Positions 10,177-20,280 are shown, counted from the stretch's first letter. The stretch: 64,000 bases of DNA from Lysinibacillus sp. KCTC 33748 (GCF_002237755.1 NZ_MWSJ01000016.1:1-64000); one strand, 5' to 3'. The notes: generated by a model not told the origin, from the letters alone. Numbers and translations: made by a program.

Positions 10177-11232
10177 GTGTCAAAAGCATATGAACAAGCA
10201 GGTGTAAATATTGAAGCAGGCTACGAAGCCGTAAAACGAATGAAGTCTCACGTTGAACGTACAAACCGTCTAGGTGTGATGGGCACGTTCGGTGGTTTTG
10301 GTGGTATGTTTGACTTGTCAGAACTAAATCTTAAGGAACCTGTTCTTATTTCAGGTACAGATGGTGTTGGGACAAAGCTAAAGCTAGCGTTTATGGTGGA
10401 CAAGCATGACACAATTGGTGTGGACTGTGTAGCGATGTGTGTCAATGATATCGTAGCGCAAGGTGCAGAACCATTGTACTTTTTAGATTATGTAGCCCTT
10501 GGCAAGGCAGAGCCAGCGAAAATTGAGCAAATTGTAAAAGGCGTTGCAGATGGCTGTGTGCAATCTGGTGCGGCATTAATCGGTGGTGAAACTGCAGAGA
10601 TGCCAGGTCTTTATGAAGAAGATGAGTATGATTTAGCTGGTTTTGCAGTGGGCGCCTGTGAAAAATCAGCTATCGTAACAGGTGAGAACATCGTGGAGGG
10701 TGACGTACTTGTTGGTATTGCTTCAAGTGGGGTGCATTCAAACGGTTACTCATTAGTGCGAAAAATTGTCTTTGCAGATAATCAGTACGCTGTTGATTCG
10801 ATTGTGGAAGGCTACGAGGATCTTGGTCCTATAGGAGAAGCCTTGTTAGTGCCAACAAAATTATATGCGAAACCTGTACTTGCAGCTTTAAAAGCAGCAG
10901 ACGTTCATGGCTGTGCCCATGTAACGGGCGGTGGCTTTTATGAAAACCTACCACGTATGATGCCAGAAGGTTTAGCAACTGAAATTGACTTAGGTTCTTG
11001 GCCAGTCTTACGCATTTTTGAGTTTTTAAAAGAAAAAGGACAGTTAGAGGACAAGGATTTATATAATGTCTTTAACATGGGCATTGGCTTTGTGTTAGCT
11101 GTACCTGCAGCTGAAGTAGATAAAGTGCTTGCAACAGTAGAGGCAAATGGTGAAAAAGCATACAAAATTGGTCGCGTTGTGAAAGGCGAAGGTGTTGTAT
11201 TCAATGGCTCACATGATGGGAGTTTAGTGTAA
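10177..11232 (+). CDS. purM: AIR synthetase (FGAM cyclo-ligase)
   Basis: Closes the imidazole ring: FGAM plus ATP to AIR. The best start is GTG 10177, eight bases after AAGGAGGA, giving [18 protein letters not shown] at the N-terminus; an ATG at 10135 would add 14 residues not typical of the family. 351 residues. [21 protein letters not shown] and [14 protein letters not shown] are the ATP-binding and dimer elements of the PurM/SelD fold. Its stop overlaps the purN start (TAATG). Confidence 0.96.
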   Translation: MSKAYEQAGVNIEAGYEAVKRMKSHVERTNRLGVMGTFGGFGGMFDLSELNLKEPVLISGTDGVGTKLKLAFMVDKHDTIGVDCVAMCVNDIVAQGAEPLYFLDYVALGKAEPAKIEQIVKGVADGCVQSGAALIGGETAEMPGLYEEDEYDLAGFAVGACEKSAIVTGENIVEGDVLVGIASSGVHSNGYSLVRKIVFADNQYAVDSIVEGYEDLGPIGEALLVPTKLYAKPVLAALKAADVHGCAHVTGGGFYENLPRMMPEGLATEIDLGSWPVLRIFEFLKEKGQLEDKDLYNVFNMGIGFVLAVPAAEVDKVLATVEANGEKAYKIGRVVKGEGVVFNGSHDGSLV

Positions 11233-11801
11233 TGACTGCACCGACTAAAATTGCCGTTTTTGCTTCAGGTAGCGGCAGTAACTTTCAAGCTATTCAAGAT
11301 GCCATTGAACGTGGCGAACTACATGCAAAGATTGAACTTGTTGTGACAGACAAGCCTAGCGCATATGTAGTGACACGTGCTGAAAACTATAGTATTCCAG
11401 TGCTTGCTTTAAGTCCGAAAGAGTTTTCATCAAAAGCAGATTACGAAACTGCTATTATCGAGGCTCTTCACGAACGTCATGTAGAATGGATTGTGCTTGC
11501 AGGTTATATGCGCTTAATTAGTGAGGTATTGCTAACTGCCTACCCTCAGCGCATTGTGAATATTCATCCTTCACTATTGCCGGCCTTCCCAGGTAAAGAT
11601 GCCATTGGTCAAGCGATGGAACACGGAGTCAAGATAACTGGGGTAACAGTCCATTTTGTAGATGAAGGTATGGATACAGGGCCTATTATTGCACAAGCGG
11701 CAGTTCAAGTCGTTGAAGGTGACCGTGAGGCAACAGAAGCGGCAATTCATAGGGAAGAGCATGTACTATATACAAAAGCTTTACAGCAATTGTTAAAGTA
11801 A
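11232..11801 (+). CDS. purN: Phosphoribosylglycinamide formyltransferase
   Basis: Transfers formyl from 10-formyl-THF to GAR. The 189-residue protein has ASGSGSNFQAI (phosphate loop, 10-20), AGYMRLI, NIHPSLLPAFPG with the catalytic Asn-His pair, and the conserved FVDEGMDTGPII. ATG overlaps the purM stop by one base. A dispersed repeat of about 260 bp separates it from purH, the largest gap in the operon. Confidence 0.96.
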   Translation: MTAPTKIAVFASGSGSNFQAIQDAIERGELHAKIELVVTDKPSAYVVTRAENYSIPVLALSPKEFSSKADYETAIIEALHERHVEWIVLAGYMRLISEVLLTAYPQRIVNIHPSLLPAFPGKDAIGQAMEHGVKITGVTVHFVDEGMDTGPIIAQAAVQVVEGDREATEAAIHREEHVLYTKALQQLLK

Positions 11802-11899
11802 TTCAGTGGTGAGGAGTTAGGTTTCTGGAACAATACAGCCTAACTCTACTCTATCAATAATAGCAAGACATTTTCGTGGCAAACACGATAAAAATTGGT

Positions 11900-12163
11900 T
11901 CATCACCAAAAGTTGTGGATGACTTTTGTTAAAACGTCTACTATGTAAGTAAGTTGATTGGAGTGGAGGCTGGGCGACTCCTTGGGGATTAGCGATAGGG
12001 GAACGAAGGCTAAGAGCATCACATCCTGTGATAACGCCTTCGTGACCAACGTCGTGTTGGCCCGAGACCCTGGAGCGAGCAACGCGAGTGAAGCGGCTCA
12101 TCGGACGCCCCCAGGAAAGCGCCCAGCCGGAACGGAAATCAAGCATACGTTTAGGTGGTGATC
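11900..12163. repeat. Dispersed element A, copy 2 (inside the pur operon)
   Basis: Left end TCATCACCAAAAGTT (11900), right end TGGTGAT (12156-12162), an inverted pair. Inside: GATTGGAGTGGAGGCTGGGC, a block GGAACGAAGGCTAAGAGC, hairpin ATCACATCCTGTGAT, AACGCCTTCGTGACCAACG, then CCCAGGAAAGCGCCCAGC pairing with the left GCTGGGCG. Short ORFs here (11817-12146 minus, 11958-12161 plus) are by-products of the repeat. It would be transcribed as part of the purine mRNA. Confidence 0.85.
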
Positions 12164-12186
12164 CTAAAAATTAGGAGGATATTGTT

Positions 12187-13713
12187 GTGACAAAACGTGC
12201 ATTAATCAGTGTTTCCAATAAAGATGGTATTTTAGAATTTGCAAAAGAACTAGTAGCATTAGGTTATGAAATTTTATCAACTGGTGGTACGAAAAAAATG
12301 TTACAAGACAATCATGTTGCCGTAACAGCAGTAGATGAAGTAACTAAATTCCCTGAAATTTTAGATGGCCGTGTAAAAACTTTAAATCCAATGATTCACG
12401 GTGGACTATTAGGAAAATTTGACGATGCTTCTCATCAAGCTCAAATGAATGAGCATGGAATTGAGCCAATTGAGATTGTTTGTGTCAATCTTTACCCGTT
12501 CGTTGAAACAATTTCAAAGCCTAATGTAACATGGGATGATGCGATCGAAAATATCGATATCGGTGGTCCAACAATGTTACGTTCTGCAGCAAAAAACCAT
12601 CAATATGTAACAGTAATTGTGGATAGCAATGACTATGCGAACGTATTAGAGGAACTGAAAGCTAATGGTGCAACGACTATTGAAACACGTCGTAAATTAG
12701 CTGCAAAAGTTTTCCGTCACACAGCTGCTTATGATTCATATATATCAAACCACTTAACAGAAGAAGAGTTCCCAGAGAACTTAACAATGACATATGAATT
12801 AAAACAAAACTTACGCTATGGTGAAAATCCTCATCAAAAAGCAGCGTTCTATCAAAAACGTCTAGGTTCTGATTTTTCATTAGCTTATGCAACGCAATTG
12901 CATGGTAAAGAATTATCTTACAACAATATTCAGGACGGGAATGCAGCATTGCAAATTGTGAAAGAGTTTGAAATGCCTGCTGCTGTAGCTGTAAAGCACA
13001 TGAATCCTTGTGGTGTTGGAACTGGTGCAACATTAGAAGAAGCGTTTGATAAAGCATATGAAGCAGATTCAACGTCTATTTTTGGTGGCATTATTGCTTT
13101 AAATATGGAAGTGGATGCAGCAACAGCTGAAAAATTAAGCCATATATTTTTAGAAATTATTATTGCACCAGCTTTCTCCCAAGAAGCACTTGAAATTTTA
13201 ACGAAGAAGAAAAATATTCGTCTATTAACAATTCCTTTCGGGCAAGCAAAACAAGACAAATTCAATGTTGTATCAGTTGAAGGCGGCCTTCTCGTACAAG
13301 AACCAGATCGCTACGGCTTTTCTAATGCAGATATTAAAGTTGTCACAGACCGTGAACCGACAGCACAAGAATGGGAAGCATTACAACTAGGCTGGGCAGT
13401 TGTGAAGCATGTTAAATCTAATGCTATCGTCGTTACAGATTCTCAAATGACACTGGGTGTTGGCGCTGGCCAAATGAACCGTGTTGGAGCAGCTAAAATC
13501 GCATTTGAGCAAGCTGGCGAAAAAGCAAAAGGTGCAGCGTTAGCATCAGATGCATTCTTCCCAATGAGCGATACTGTAGAAGCAGCTGCAGCGGCTGGAA
13601 TTACAGCAATTATTCAACCAGGTGGCTCTATAAAAGATCAGGATTCAATCGATAAAGCAAATGAATACGGCATTGCAATGGTATTCACTGGCGTACGTCA
13701 TTTCAAACACTAA
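12187..13713 (+). CDS. purH: AICAR transformylase / IMP cyclohydrolase
   Basis: Last two steps to IMP: formylation of AICAR, then ring closure. 508 residues with the N-terminal MGS-like cyclohydrolase domain ([23 protein letters not shown]) and a C-terminal transformylase domain ([36 protein letters not shown]). GTG start at 12187 after AGGAGGATATT. The repeat element upstream leaves a normal ribosome site. Confidence 0.97.
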   Translation: MTKRALISVSNKDGILEFAKELVALGYEILSTGGTKKMLQDNHVAVTAVDEVTKFPEILDGRVKTLNPMIHGGLLGKFDDASHQAQMNEHGIEPIEIVCVNLYPFVETISKPNVTWDDAIENIDIGGPTMLRSAAKNHQYVTVIVDSNDYANVLEELKANGATTIETRRKLAAKVFRHTAAYDSYISNHLTEEEFPENLTMTYELKQNLRYGENPHQKAAFYQKRLGSDFSLAYATQLHGKELSYNNIQDGNAALQIVKEFEMPAAVAVKHMNPCGVGTGATLEEAFDKAYEADSTSIFGGIIALNMEVDAATAEKLSHIFLEIIIAPAFSQEALEILTKKKNIRLLTIPFGQAKQDKFNVVSVEGGLLVQEPDRYGFSNADIKVVTDREPTAQEWEALQLGWAVVKHVKSNAIVVTDSQMTLGVGAGQMNRVGAAKIAFEQAGEKAKGAALASDAFFPMSDTVEAAAAAGITAIIQPGGSIKDQDSIDKANEYGIAMVFTGVRHFKH

Positions 13714-13732
13714 TTAAAACACGTTAAAAACT

Positions 13733-13760
13733 AGACCGAGATGTTGTTTCATCTCGGTCT
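13733..13760 (+). terminator. Hairpin between purH and purD
   Basis: Perfect stem AGACCGAGATG / CATCTCGGTCT with loop TTGTTT, followed by TACTTAC. The weak T-run suggests partial termination or an mRNA-stabilising stem, not a full stop, since purD clearly belongs to the same pathway. Confidence 0.6.
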
Positions 13761-13787
13761 TACTTACAAATAGGAGGATTCCCTAAA

Positions 13788-15044
13788 ATGAAAGTATTAG
13801 TCATTGGAAGCGGCGGTCGTGAGCATGCTATCGCCAAACAATTTAGTATTTCACCATCTGTGAATAAAGTATTTGTAACACCTGGTAATGATGGCATGAG
13901 AAATGATGCAGAAATCGTTGCAATAGATACGATGGATTTTGCAGGTCTTGCACAATTTGCAAAAGAAAATGCAATAGATTTAACCTTTGTAGGACCTGAG
14001 CAACCACTTGCTGAAGGTATAGTAGATTTCTTTACTGCTCGCGGTTTACGAGTATTTGGTCCAACAAAGGCAGCGGCCCAAATCGAAAGCAGTAAATCAT
14101 ACGCGAAAGATATTATGAATAAATATCATATCCCAACAGCGGCCCATGAAACGTTTACTGAGGCTGCAAAGGCTATCGCTTATATTAAAGAGCAAGGTGC
14201 ACCGATTGTGATCAAAGCGGATGGGTTGGCAGCTGGTAAAGGTGTAGTTGTAGCAATGACTGAAGATGAAGCAATTGCAGCTGTAGAGGATATGATTGGG
14301 AACCAACGTTTTGGTGAATCCTCTTCACGTGTTGTCATTGAAGAATTCCTGGACGGGGAAGAATTCTCCTTTATGTCGTTTGTCCATAAAGGTCACATAT
14401 ATCCAATGGTCATTGCTCAAGACCATAAACGTGCCTATGATGGCGATAAAGGACCTAACACAGGTGGTATGGGCGCCTATTCCCCGGTGCCTCAAATTTC
14501 ACAAGACGTAGTGGATGAAGCTTATAAGACAATTGTCGAACCGACCGTGAAAGGTATGGAGGCAGATGGTGTATCGTTCACAGGAATTTTATATGCAGGA
14601 TTGATTTTAACGAAAAATGGTCCAAAAGTGATTGAGTTTAATGCACGCTTCGGAGATCCCGAAACACAAGTAGTTTTACCACGTATGGCATCTGACTTTG
14701 GCGAATTTATGATGGCATTAATGGATGAAAAGCCATTTGATTTGCAATGGTCTGAAGAAGCAATGCTTGGTGTAGTAATTGCCGCAGAAGGTTATCCAGG
14801 GGACGTTGAAAAAGGCAATGCATTACCAAACTTAGAGTCTCTATCAGCTTCACATGCGGTATTCCACGCAGGTACAAAGCTTGTAGATGAGAAGTTTGTA
14901 GGGAATGGTGGCCGAGTTTTATTAGTTGGAGCAAAAGCCTCCACTTTAAAGGAAGCACAAGAAAAAGTATACGCAGGCATTGCAACAGAAAAATGGGACA
15001 ATTTCTTCTTCCGTAAAGATATAGGCTGGCGTACGTTTAAGTAG
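13788..15044 (+). CDS. purD: Phosphoribosylamine-glycine ligase
   Basis: Second step of the pathway: phosphoribosylamine plus glycine to GAR. ATP-grasp protein of 418 residues with GSGGREHAI (7-15), KADGLAAGKGVVV, the family signature GPNTGGMGAYSP and FNARFGDPETQ. ATG at 13788 after TAGGAGGATTCCC. It is the last purine gene; no strong terminator is seen directly behind it, and repeat DNA follows. Confidence 0.97.
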   Translation: MKVLVIGSGGREHAIAKQFSISPSVNKVFVTPGNDGMRNDAEIVAIDTMDFAGLAQFAKENAIDLTFVGPEQPLAEGIVDFFTARGLRVFGPTKAAAQIESSKSYAKDIMNKYHIPTAAHETFTEAAKAIAYIKEQGAPIVIKADGLAAGKGVVVAMTEDEAIAAVEDMIGNQRFGESSSRVVIEEFLDGEEFSFMSFVHKGHIYPMVIAQDHKRAYDGDKGPNTGGMGAYSPVPQISQDVVDEAYKTIVEPTVKGMEADGVSFTGILYAGLILTKNGPKVIEFNARFGDPETQVVLPRMASDFGEFMMALMDEKPFDLQWSEEAMLGVVIAAEGYPGDVEKGNALPNLESLSASHAVFHAGTKLVDEKFVGNGGRVLLVGAKASTLKEAQEKVYAGIATEKWDNFFFRKDIGWRTFK

Positions 15045-15147
15045 TGACTGAGTTAATGATAAAATAAATATCAAGCGCATAGAGTAGGGAAATATAGAGA
15101 TTTATAATTGCCCGATAAAAGGATAATTTTTTCACATTTTGCTTTCT

Positions 15148-15325
15148 ATCATAGCGTGTGGTTGATTTCCGTTCCGACTAGGCGCTTTGTTGTTGCTGTC
15201 GCTTCGCTGCGGGGTTTCATCTGTGACGCTGATCCCCAAGGAGTCGCCCATTCGAAACGAAGATCAACTTATTTACATCGCGAATGTTTTAATAAATGTC
15301 GTCCCAAAGTTTTATTATTGAGGGA
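15148..15325. repeat. Dispersed element A, copy 3
   Basis: Inverted relative to copy 2. Core GTTGATTTCCGTTCCGACTA at 15161 to GAAACGAAGATCAACTT at 15270, with TTGTTGTTGCTGTCGCTTCG and CTGATCCCCAAGGAGTCGCC inside. The right flank ATTTACATCG...GTTTTAATAAATGTCGTCCC is the reverse-complement counterpart of the left flank of copy 2, so the flanking arms belong to the element. Lies downstream of purD. Confidence 0.8.
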
Positions 15326-15377
15326 TAAAAGGATTTTTTTATTGCTATTTTGGCAAATATATTTCCATTTTTAACTG

Positions 15378-15510
15378 ATTGTAGCGTAGGGCTACTCGAC
15401 TCCCGCGGGAAAGCGAGACAGACGAGACCCTGCACGGAGCATAGCGGAGGAAGCGGCTCGACGTTCGCCCGCAGGAAAGCGAGTAGCCCGTAGCGGAAAT
15501 CAGAGCCTTT
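15378..15510. repeat. Second, GC-rich intergenic repeat
   Basis: GTAGGGCTACTCGACTCCCG ... GCCCGCAGGAAAGCGAGTAG CCCGTAGCGGAAATCA. Its ends pair (GGGCTACTCG / CGAGTAGCCC), and inner arms pair as well, giving a long imperfect hairpin. It shares the GGAAATCA exit motif with element A but has a different core. It sits between copy 3 of A and the terminator of the minus-strand gene. I see no gene from 15045 to 15645. Confidence 0.75.
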
Positions 15511-15608
15511 GAATTAATGAAAATGATTAATATCGAACCTAAATTAAATATTTTAATCATACTGTGAAACTTCTTATTGTTTTCAAACGTATGATTTACA
15601 AGGGTGAA

Positions 15609-15640
15609 AGCCGTCTCAACTGTATAGTTGAGACGGCTCC
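15609..15640 (-). terminator. Terminator of the minus-strand gene at 15646
   Basis: Near-perfect stem AGCCGTCTCAACT / AGTTGAGACGGCT around a four-base loop, immediately beyond the stop codon of the minus-strand gene. Only a short T-run follows on that strand. Confidence 0.6.
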
Positions 15641-15645
15641 TTTGA

Positions 15646-16092
15646 CTAAGAAGGATTTTGTGCATTATTTGTGGAACTTTTACTTTCTGAGGAAGTTTGA
15701 TTGGAAGTGCTGGAGTCAGATTGCTTTGACGCAGTTGCGCTTGATCCTGACATATTTCCAGTTATAACAGAGGAGAAATCCTTCATGAGTTTTTCGATTT
15801 GTTCAGATGACATAGAATTTTGGCCACTGAGCATACTTTGCATAAAAGAGTTGCTATTATTGTTGCTGGTGTTCATAGCACTCTCCATACTTGAGCTCAG
15901 TAAAGATTTAGTCGGGCAATACTTAAAGATACCCTCAGCCATTTTCATGGCACCAAAAGCAATCATCAATCGACCTGCCGTACAGTTAGGATTTCTTGAG
16001 ACCTTAGCGATACCAAATGCCGTTAAACTTGTACCCATTGCAAAGCGACAGAAGGCATTTTTTTCGCTTAAATTCGTTTCCTGCATCATCAT
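15646..16092 (-). CDS. Small membrane protein, DUF2892-like, with Ser/Asn-rich tail
   Basis: Unknown function. I start it at the ATGATGATG run (16092) because AAAGGAGG lies directly before; an upstream ATG at 16110 overlaps that site. Residues about 10-65 (AFCRFAMGTSLTAFGIAKVS...TAGRLMIAFGAMKMAEGIF) form two hydrophobic segments, with CP in YCPTKSLL, resembling DUF2892 (YgaP-type) domains. The rest is low complexity, rich in Ser, Asn and Gln (NTSNNNSNSF, SDSSTSNQTSSESKSS). It is transcribed against the purine operon. Family assignment is tentative. Confidence 0.7.
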   Translation of the reverse strand: MMMQETNLSEKNAFCRFAMGTSLTAFGIAKVSRNPNCTAGRLMIAFGAMKMAEGIFKYCPTKSLLSSSMESAMNTSNNNSNSFMQSMLSGQNSMSSEQIEKLMKDFSSVITGNMSGSSATASKQSDSSTSNQTSSESKSSTNNAQNPS

Positions 16093-16289
16093 ATTTCCTC
16101 CTTTAGTCATTGTGGAAAAAATAAAGCGGGGGGCACTTTGCTTTATGAAAGTGCTGTGTTACGATTGAAACAAGATGATTGCATAAAGCACTAAATTTAT
16201 GAAAGAAAGCGTTTATGCAGTAGTAGTATGTGATTTCAAATAGGATTTACACGATGAAATTTTACGTAATTTAGGAAGGGGCGAATAGA

Positions 16290-18011
16290 ATGGGTCCAGT
16301 ATGGAAAATTACAGAATTACGCCAACAATTAGCTGTAATTGATGGTAAAAAAGCACCTGATATTGTATTAAAAAATGCGCGTTATTTACATAGCATGCTC
16401 AAACAATGGGTAGTAGGGAACATTTGGATTTTAGGAAATCGTATTGTCTATGCTGGTGATAGAATGCCTCCGTTATCAGAGGGAGCAGAGGTGGTCGATT
16501 GTACGAATAAAACAATTGTGCCAGGATATATTGAGCCACATGTTCATCCGTTCCAGTTATACCATCCACAATCTTTTGCTGACTTTTGTGGACAGCTAGG
16601 CACTACAACTTTTATTTCAGATAATTTAAGCTTCGTTTTATCTTTAGAAAATAAGAAAGCGTTTTCAATTTTGGATGATTTGAAAAAACTACCGTTTTCA
16701 TTTTATTGGTGGACTCGTTTTGATTCGCAAACTGAGATGGAGCAGGAGGAAGAGATTTTTTCTAATACGTCCATTTTAGAATGGTTAGAACGAGATGATG
16801 TTTTACTTGGTGGAGAATTAACAGGCTGGCCAAGGTTGTTACATGGAGATGACCAAATGCTTTATCGCATGCAAATGGCTAAAGGCTACGGAAAAAAAAT
16901 AGAAGGGCACTTCCCTGGCGCATCAGAACGAACTTTAGCACGTATGAAGTTACTTGGTGCAGATGGTGATCATGAAGCGATGACAGTTGAAGAAGTGGAA
17001 CGACGTATTATGCAAGGATATGCTGTAACGCTGCGTTATTCTTCAATACGTCCAGACTTACCACATCTATTAAAAGGAATTGTCGAAAAAGAGCTGCCTA
17101 TTTTTGATCATTTAATGATGACAACAGATGGCTCAACACCTTCTTTCCATGAAGATGGCGTGATGGATAAATGTATTCAAGCAGCCTTAGATGCAGGTGT
17201 AGCACCAATCGATGCTTATCAAATGGCTTCCTATAATGTGGCACGCTATTATAATATGACCAGCTTACATGGCTTTATCGCAACTGGTCGATTTGCTTCC
17301 TTAAATATTTTACAAGATGAATGGCACCCAGTTCCTGAGAGTGTACTATCGAAGGGTGTTTGGTTAAAACGCGATGGAGAGCAAGTGCAAAGACTTGCTG
17401 CAATTGACTATTCAGCGTTACCTGCGTTTGACTTAGATTTTTCATTAACGTCTCATGATTTTCAATTTTCGATGCCGTTTGGAATTGAGTTAGTAAATGA
17501 TGTTATTACCAAACCATATAACTCATTAATTACTAGAGAAGGGCAGTTAGCAGATCATGATGAATGTTATTTAATGCTTATTAATAGAGATGGCAATTGG
17601 CATGTTAACACGATGATTAAAGGTTTTGCTACTAGTGTACAAGGCTTTGCTTCATCATATTCGAATACAGGCGATATTTTGCTAATCGGAAAAAATAAAG
17701 ATGATATGATTACAGCTTTTGAAGAAATGAAGGCAATGCGTGGTGGGATTGTACTTGCTGAAAAGGGTGAAGTAATTGCAGCTATTCCATTAACGATTGG
17801 TGGACTTTTACATGATGGAGATGTTAAGGAACTATCGGAAAAAGAGAAGGTCTTAAAACAAGCATTAGCGGAACGTGGTTACCACTTAGGAGACGCCATT
17901 TATTCTTTATTATTCTTACAATCTACACATTTACCATATATCCGGATAACACCAAAAGGGATTTTCGATGTTATGAAGAATAAGTTATTATTACCAGCAG
18001 TGATGCGTTAG
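16290..18011 (+). CDS. yerA: Adenine deaminase-like amidohydrolase (YerA family)
   Basis: Metal-dependent amidohydrolase related to adenine deaminase; 573 residues. The metal site EPHVHPFQLY (about 83-92) replaces the DAHVHIES of true Ade, IEGHFPGASERTL parallels DGHAPGLSG, and DGDHEAMTVEE parallels SSDHE-TAEE; the final Asp motif reads MTTDGSTP where Ade has SDD. It is therefore a paralog whose substrate is uncertain. It lies downstream of the purine operon, as in B. subtilis. ATG 16290 follows AGGAAGGGGCG. Salvage of adenine to hypoxanthine is plausible but not shown. Confidence 0.85.
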   Translation: MGPVWKITELRQQLAVIDGKKAPDIVLKNARYLHSMLKQWVVGNIWILGNRIVYAGDRMPPLSEGAEVVDCTNKTIVPGYIEPHVHPFQLYHPQSFADFCGQLGTTTFISDNLSFVLSLENKKAFSILDDLKKLPFSFYWWTRFDSQTEMEQEEEIFSNTSILEWLERDDVLLGGELTGWPRLLHGDDQMLYRMQMAKGYGKKIEGHFPGASERTLARMKLLGADGDHEAMTVEEVERRIMQGYAVTLRYSSIRPDLPHLLKGIVEKELPIFDHLMMTTDGSTPSFHEDGVMDKCIQAALDAGVAPIDAYQMASYNVARYYNMTSLHGFIATGRFASLNILQDEWHPVPESVLSKGVWLKRDGEQVQRLAAIDYSALPAFDLDFSLTSHDFQFSMPFGIELVNDVITKPYNSLITREGQLADHDECYLMLINRDGNWHVNTMIKGFATSVQGFASSYSNTGDILLIGKNKDDMITAFEEMKAMRGGIVLAEKGEVIAAIPLTIGGLLHDGDVKELSEKEKVLKQALAERGYHLGDAIYSLLFLQSTHLPYIRITPKGIFDVMKNKLLLPAVMR

Positions 18012-18075
18012 TTGAAGCTTCCTTATGGTATAGCCACAACAATTACAGTTAGGTGTAATTGATTAAAGGAGAGTA

Positions 18076-19137
18076 ATGCTTGTGTTCAAATCGAAGAAAC
18101 TATTTATCGCAATGGCTTTTAGTACTTTGTTGATAGGAGGATGTTCTAAAGATTCGTCGGAAGTAAAGGAAGACGATACGAACAAGGTTGATGAAGAAAC
18201 TGTTATGGAAGATCCTGCTCAACAGGGGGATAAGTTTGCTCCATTAACAGGTGAAGCTGTGAAGGAAGAAATTACGCAACGCCCAATTATGGTTACAATT
18301 AATAATCATCCGAAAGCACGTCCGCAATCAGGAATTGAAGCGGCGGATATTATTTATGAAATGCTAGCTGAAGGCGATGTTACGCGTTTATTAGCAGTGT
18401 ATCAAAGTGAACTTCCAGAAACTGTAGGGCCAGTTCGAAGTGCTCGATCTTATTTTATTGATCTTGCAAAAGGCTTTGATGCATTTTATGTAGCACATGG
18501 CTATAGCCCTGAGGCAAAATCGATGCTTACTAATGATGTAGTCGACAATATAAATGGCATGGAATATGATGGCGCACTTTTTAAACGTTCGAAAGATCGT
18601 GTTGCTCCGCATAACTCGTATATTACGTCTGAAAATATAGTAGATGGGGCGAAAAAAGTAGGCGCTTCAATGAGTTACCGTGAAAAAGTAAGTCAGGCTT
18701 TTTATGAACCCGATGAACGTGGTAAAATAGGCATTGAAACAAGTCGAGTTGACGTTACCTACGGAAATAGTGAGTATTTCCATAATTCGTATTTGTATGA
18801 TCATCAAAATAATCGTTATGGACGACAATCGGCTGGCGTTGACACAAAGGATATGTTAACAGGTGACACATTATCTATTGCAAATGTTCTATTTTTTGAA
18901 ATGAAACATCGGACGATTGATAATGAGGGGCGCCAAGAAATTGATTTAACTTCTGGTGGAAATGCGTATGTATTTCAAAATGGCTATATGAGAGAAGTCA
19001 AATGGGCTAATATTGATGGAATACCAATGGCTGTAGAAGAGTCTGGGGAACTTGTGAAGCTAGTACCAGGGAAATCTTGGGTTCACTTCATACCAACTTC
19101 ACCAGGGTTAAAAGCAATGGTGAAAACGCAGCCTTAA
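18076..19137 (+). CDS. yerB: DUF3048 lipoprotein (YerB)
   Basis: Exported lipoprotein of unknown function. Signal peptide KKLFIAMAFSTLLIGGC ends in lipobox LIGGC, followed by an acidic linker rich in Asp, Glu and Lys. The remainder matches DUF3048: RPIMVTINNHPKARPQSGIE, GDVTRLLAVYQSE, VGPVRSARSYFIDLA. 353 residues; ATG 18076 after AAAGGAGAG. Gene order yerA-yerB-yerC-pcrB as in Bacillus. yerC follows after 15 bases. Confidence 0.9.
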   Translation: MLVFKSKKLFIAMAFSTLLIGGCSKDSSEVKEDDTNKVDEETVMEDPAQQGDKFAPLTGEAVKEEITQRPIMVTINNHPKARPQSGIEAADIIYEMLAEGDVTRLLAVYQSELPETVGPVRSARSYFIDLAKGFDAFYVAHGYSPEAKSMLTNDVVDNINGMEYDGALFKRSKDRVAPHNSYITSENIVDGAKKVGASMSYREKVSQAFYEPDERGKIGIETSRVDVTYGNSEYFHNSYLYDHQNNRYGRQSAGVDTKDMLTGDTLSIANVLFFEMKHRTIDNEGRQEIDLTSGGNAYVFQNGYMREVKWANIDGIPMAVEESGELVKLVPGKSWVHFIPTSPGLKAMVKTQP

Positions 19138-19152
19138 AGGGAGGAAGATTGC

Positions 19153-19473
19153 ATGCAAATCGAAAAAATTCGTGGGCATCAAACAGATCAATTATTTAAA
19201 GCAGTGTTAGAGCTGAAAGACATCGAAGAATGTTATAAGTTTTTTGATGATTTATGTACGATTAGTGAAATTCAATCGTTGGCACAACGCTTTGAGGTTG
19301 CGCATTTACTACGTTTAAAGAAAACGTACGAATCCATTAAAAAGGAAACAGGTGCAAGTACAGCAACTATTTCGCGTGTACGTCGTTGCTTTGATTATGG
19401 GAACGATACATATGATGAAATGTTAGGTCGTTTGTATCCAGATGAAAAGCCATTTCAAGCACCAAAAGAATAG
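19153..19473 (+). CDS. yerC: TrpR-like DNA-binding protein (YerC/YecD family)
   Basis: Putative transcription factor of 106 residues. LCTISEIQSLAQRFEVAHLL and KKETGASTATISRVRRC form the helix-turn-helix of the TrpR/YerC fold. ATG 19153 after GGGAGGAAG; likely co-transcribed with yerB. A weak hairpin terminator at 19481-19515 follows. No target is evident from this sequence. Confidence 0.88.
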   Translation: MQIEKIRGHQTDQLFKAVLELKDIEECYKFFDDLCTISEIQSLAQRFEVAHLLRLKKTYESIKKETGASTATISRVRRCFDYGNDTYDEMLGRLYPDEKPFQAPKE

Positions 19474-19480
19474 TAGGTAA

Positions 19481-19515
19481 AGAGGCTGGGTAGAGGTTCT
19501 GCTCAGTCTTTTTCA
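19481..19515 (+). terminator. Probable terminator after yerC
   Basis: Imperfect stem AGAGGCTGGGTAGA / TCTGCTCAGTCTTT followed by TTTCATTTTTTTG. Confidence 0.55.
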
Positions 19516-19583
19516 TTTTTTTGTAGACAGTCATAAGCTATACTTGTAAACGAATAGATAGAAAATGATAGGTGGTAAAATAG

Positions 19584-20273
19584 ATGGATTATTTAGAATG
19601 GAGACATGTGTTCAAGCTTGACCCAGCTAAGGATATTTCAGATGAGGCACTAGAAAGAATTTGCGAATCAGGGACAGATGTTATTATAGTTGGCGGAACA
19701 GACAATGTAACTTTAGATGGCGTATTAGATTTGCTTGTTCGTGTAAGACGCTTTGAAGTACCGATAGCGCTTGAAATTTCTAATATTGATTCGGTAACAC
19801 CAGGTTATGACTATTATTTCATTCCAACCGTGTTAAATAGTGATGATCCAAAGTGGATTAAAAATCTACACCATGAAGCAATTAAAGAATATGGAGATAT
19901 TATGGTATGGGATGAATTAGTAGCTGAAGGTTATTGTATTTTAAACCCGACTTGTAAAGTAGCGGAAGTAACGAAGGCGAAAACCGATCTATCCATTGAT
20001 GATGTTGTTGCCTACGCACGTATGGCTGAAAATTTCTTTAGATTACCTGTATTTTATGTAGAGTATAGCGGTACTTATGGTGATATTGAAGTTGTAAGTG
20101 CTGTTAAAAATGAACTGAAAAATACACGACTGTTTTACGGTGGCGGCATTACATCTGCTAAGCAAGCAGCAGAGATGGCAAAATATGCAGATACAGTAGT
20201 AGTTGGTAATATTATTTACGAAGATTTAAAAGCTGCACTTGCGACTGTTAAGGCTGTAAAAAATAATATATAA
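19584..20273 (+). CDS. pcrB: Heptaprenylglyceryl phosphate synthase
   Basis: Joins heptaprenyl diphosphate to glycerol-1-phosphate to make an archaeal-type ether lipid in Bacillales. TIM-barrel protein of 229 residues with IVGGTDNVT (35-43), [14 protein letters not shown] and the C-terminal phosphate-binding [12 protein letters not shown] 19584 after a GGTGG site. It precedes pcrA as in B. subtilis, separated here by repeat element B copy 2. Confidence 0.93.
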   Translation: MDYLEWRHVFKLDPAKDISDEALERICESGTDVIIVGGTDNVTLDGVLDLLVRVRRFEVPIALEISNIDSVTPGYDYYFIPTVLNSDDPKWIKNLHHEAIKEYGDIMVWDELVAEGYCILNPTCKVAEVTKAKTDLSIDDVVAYARMAENFFRLPVFYVEYSGTYGDIEVVSAVKNELKNTRLFYGGGITSAKQAAEMAKYADTVVVGNIIYEDLKAALATVKAVKNNI

Positions 20274-20280
20274 TTTAACT

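Noticed and set aside
11817-12161. Opposed ORFs of 109 and 67 codons between purN and purH
   Set aside because: Both lie in a copy of dispersed element A and recur as fragments in other copies; no independent coding signal.
12677-13072. 131-codon minus-strand ORF inside purH
   Set aside because: Shadow of purH in an antisense frame, with composition mirroring its codons.
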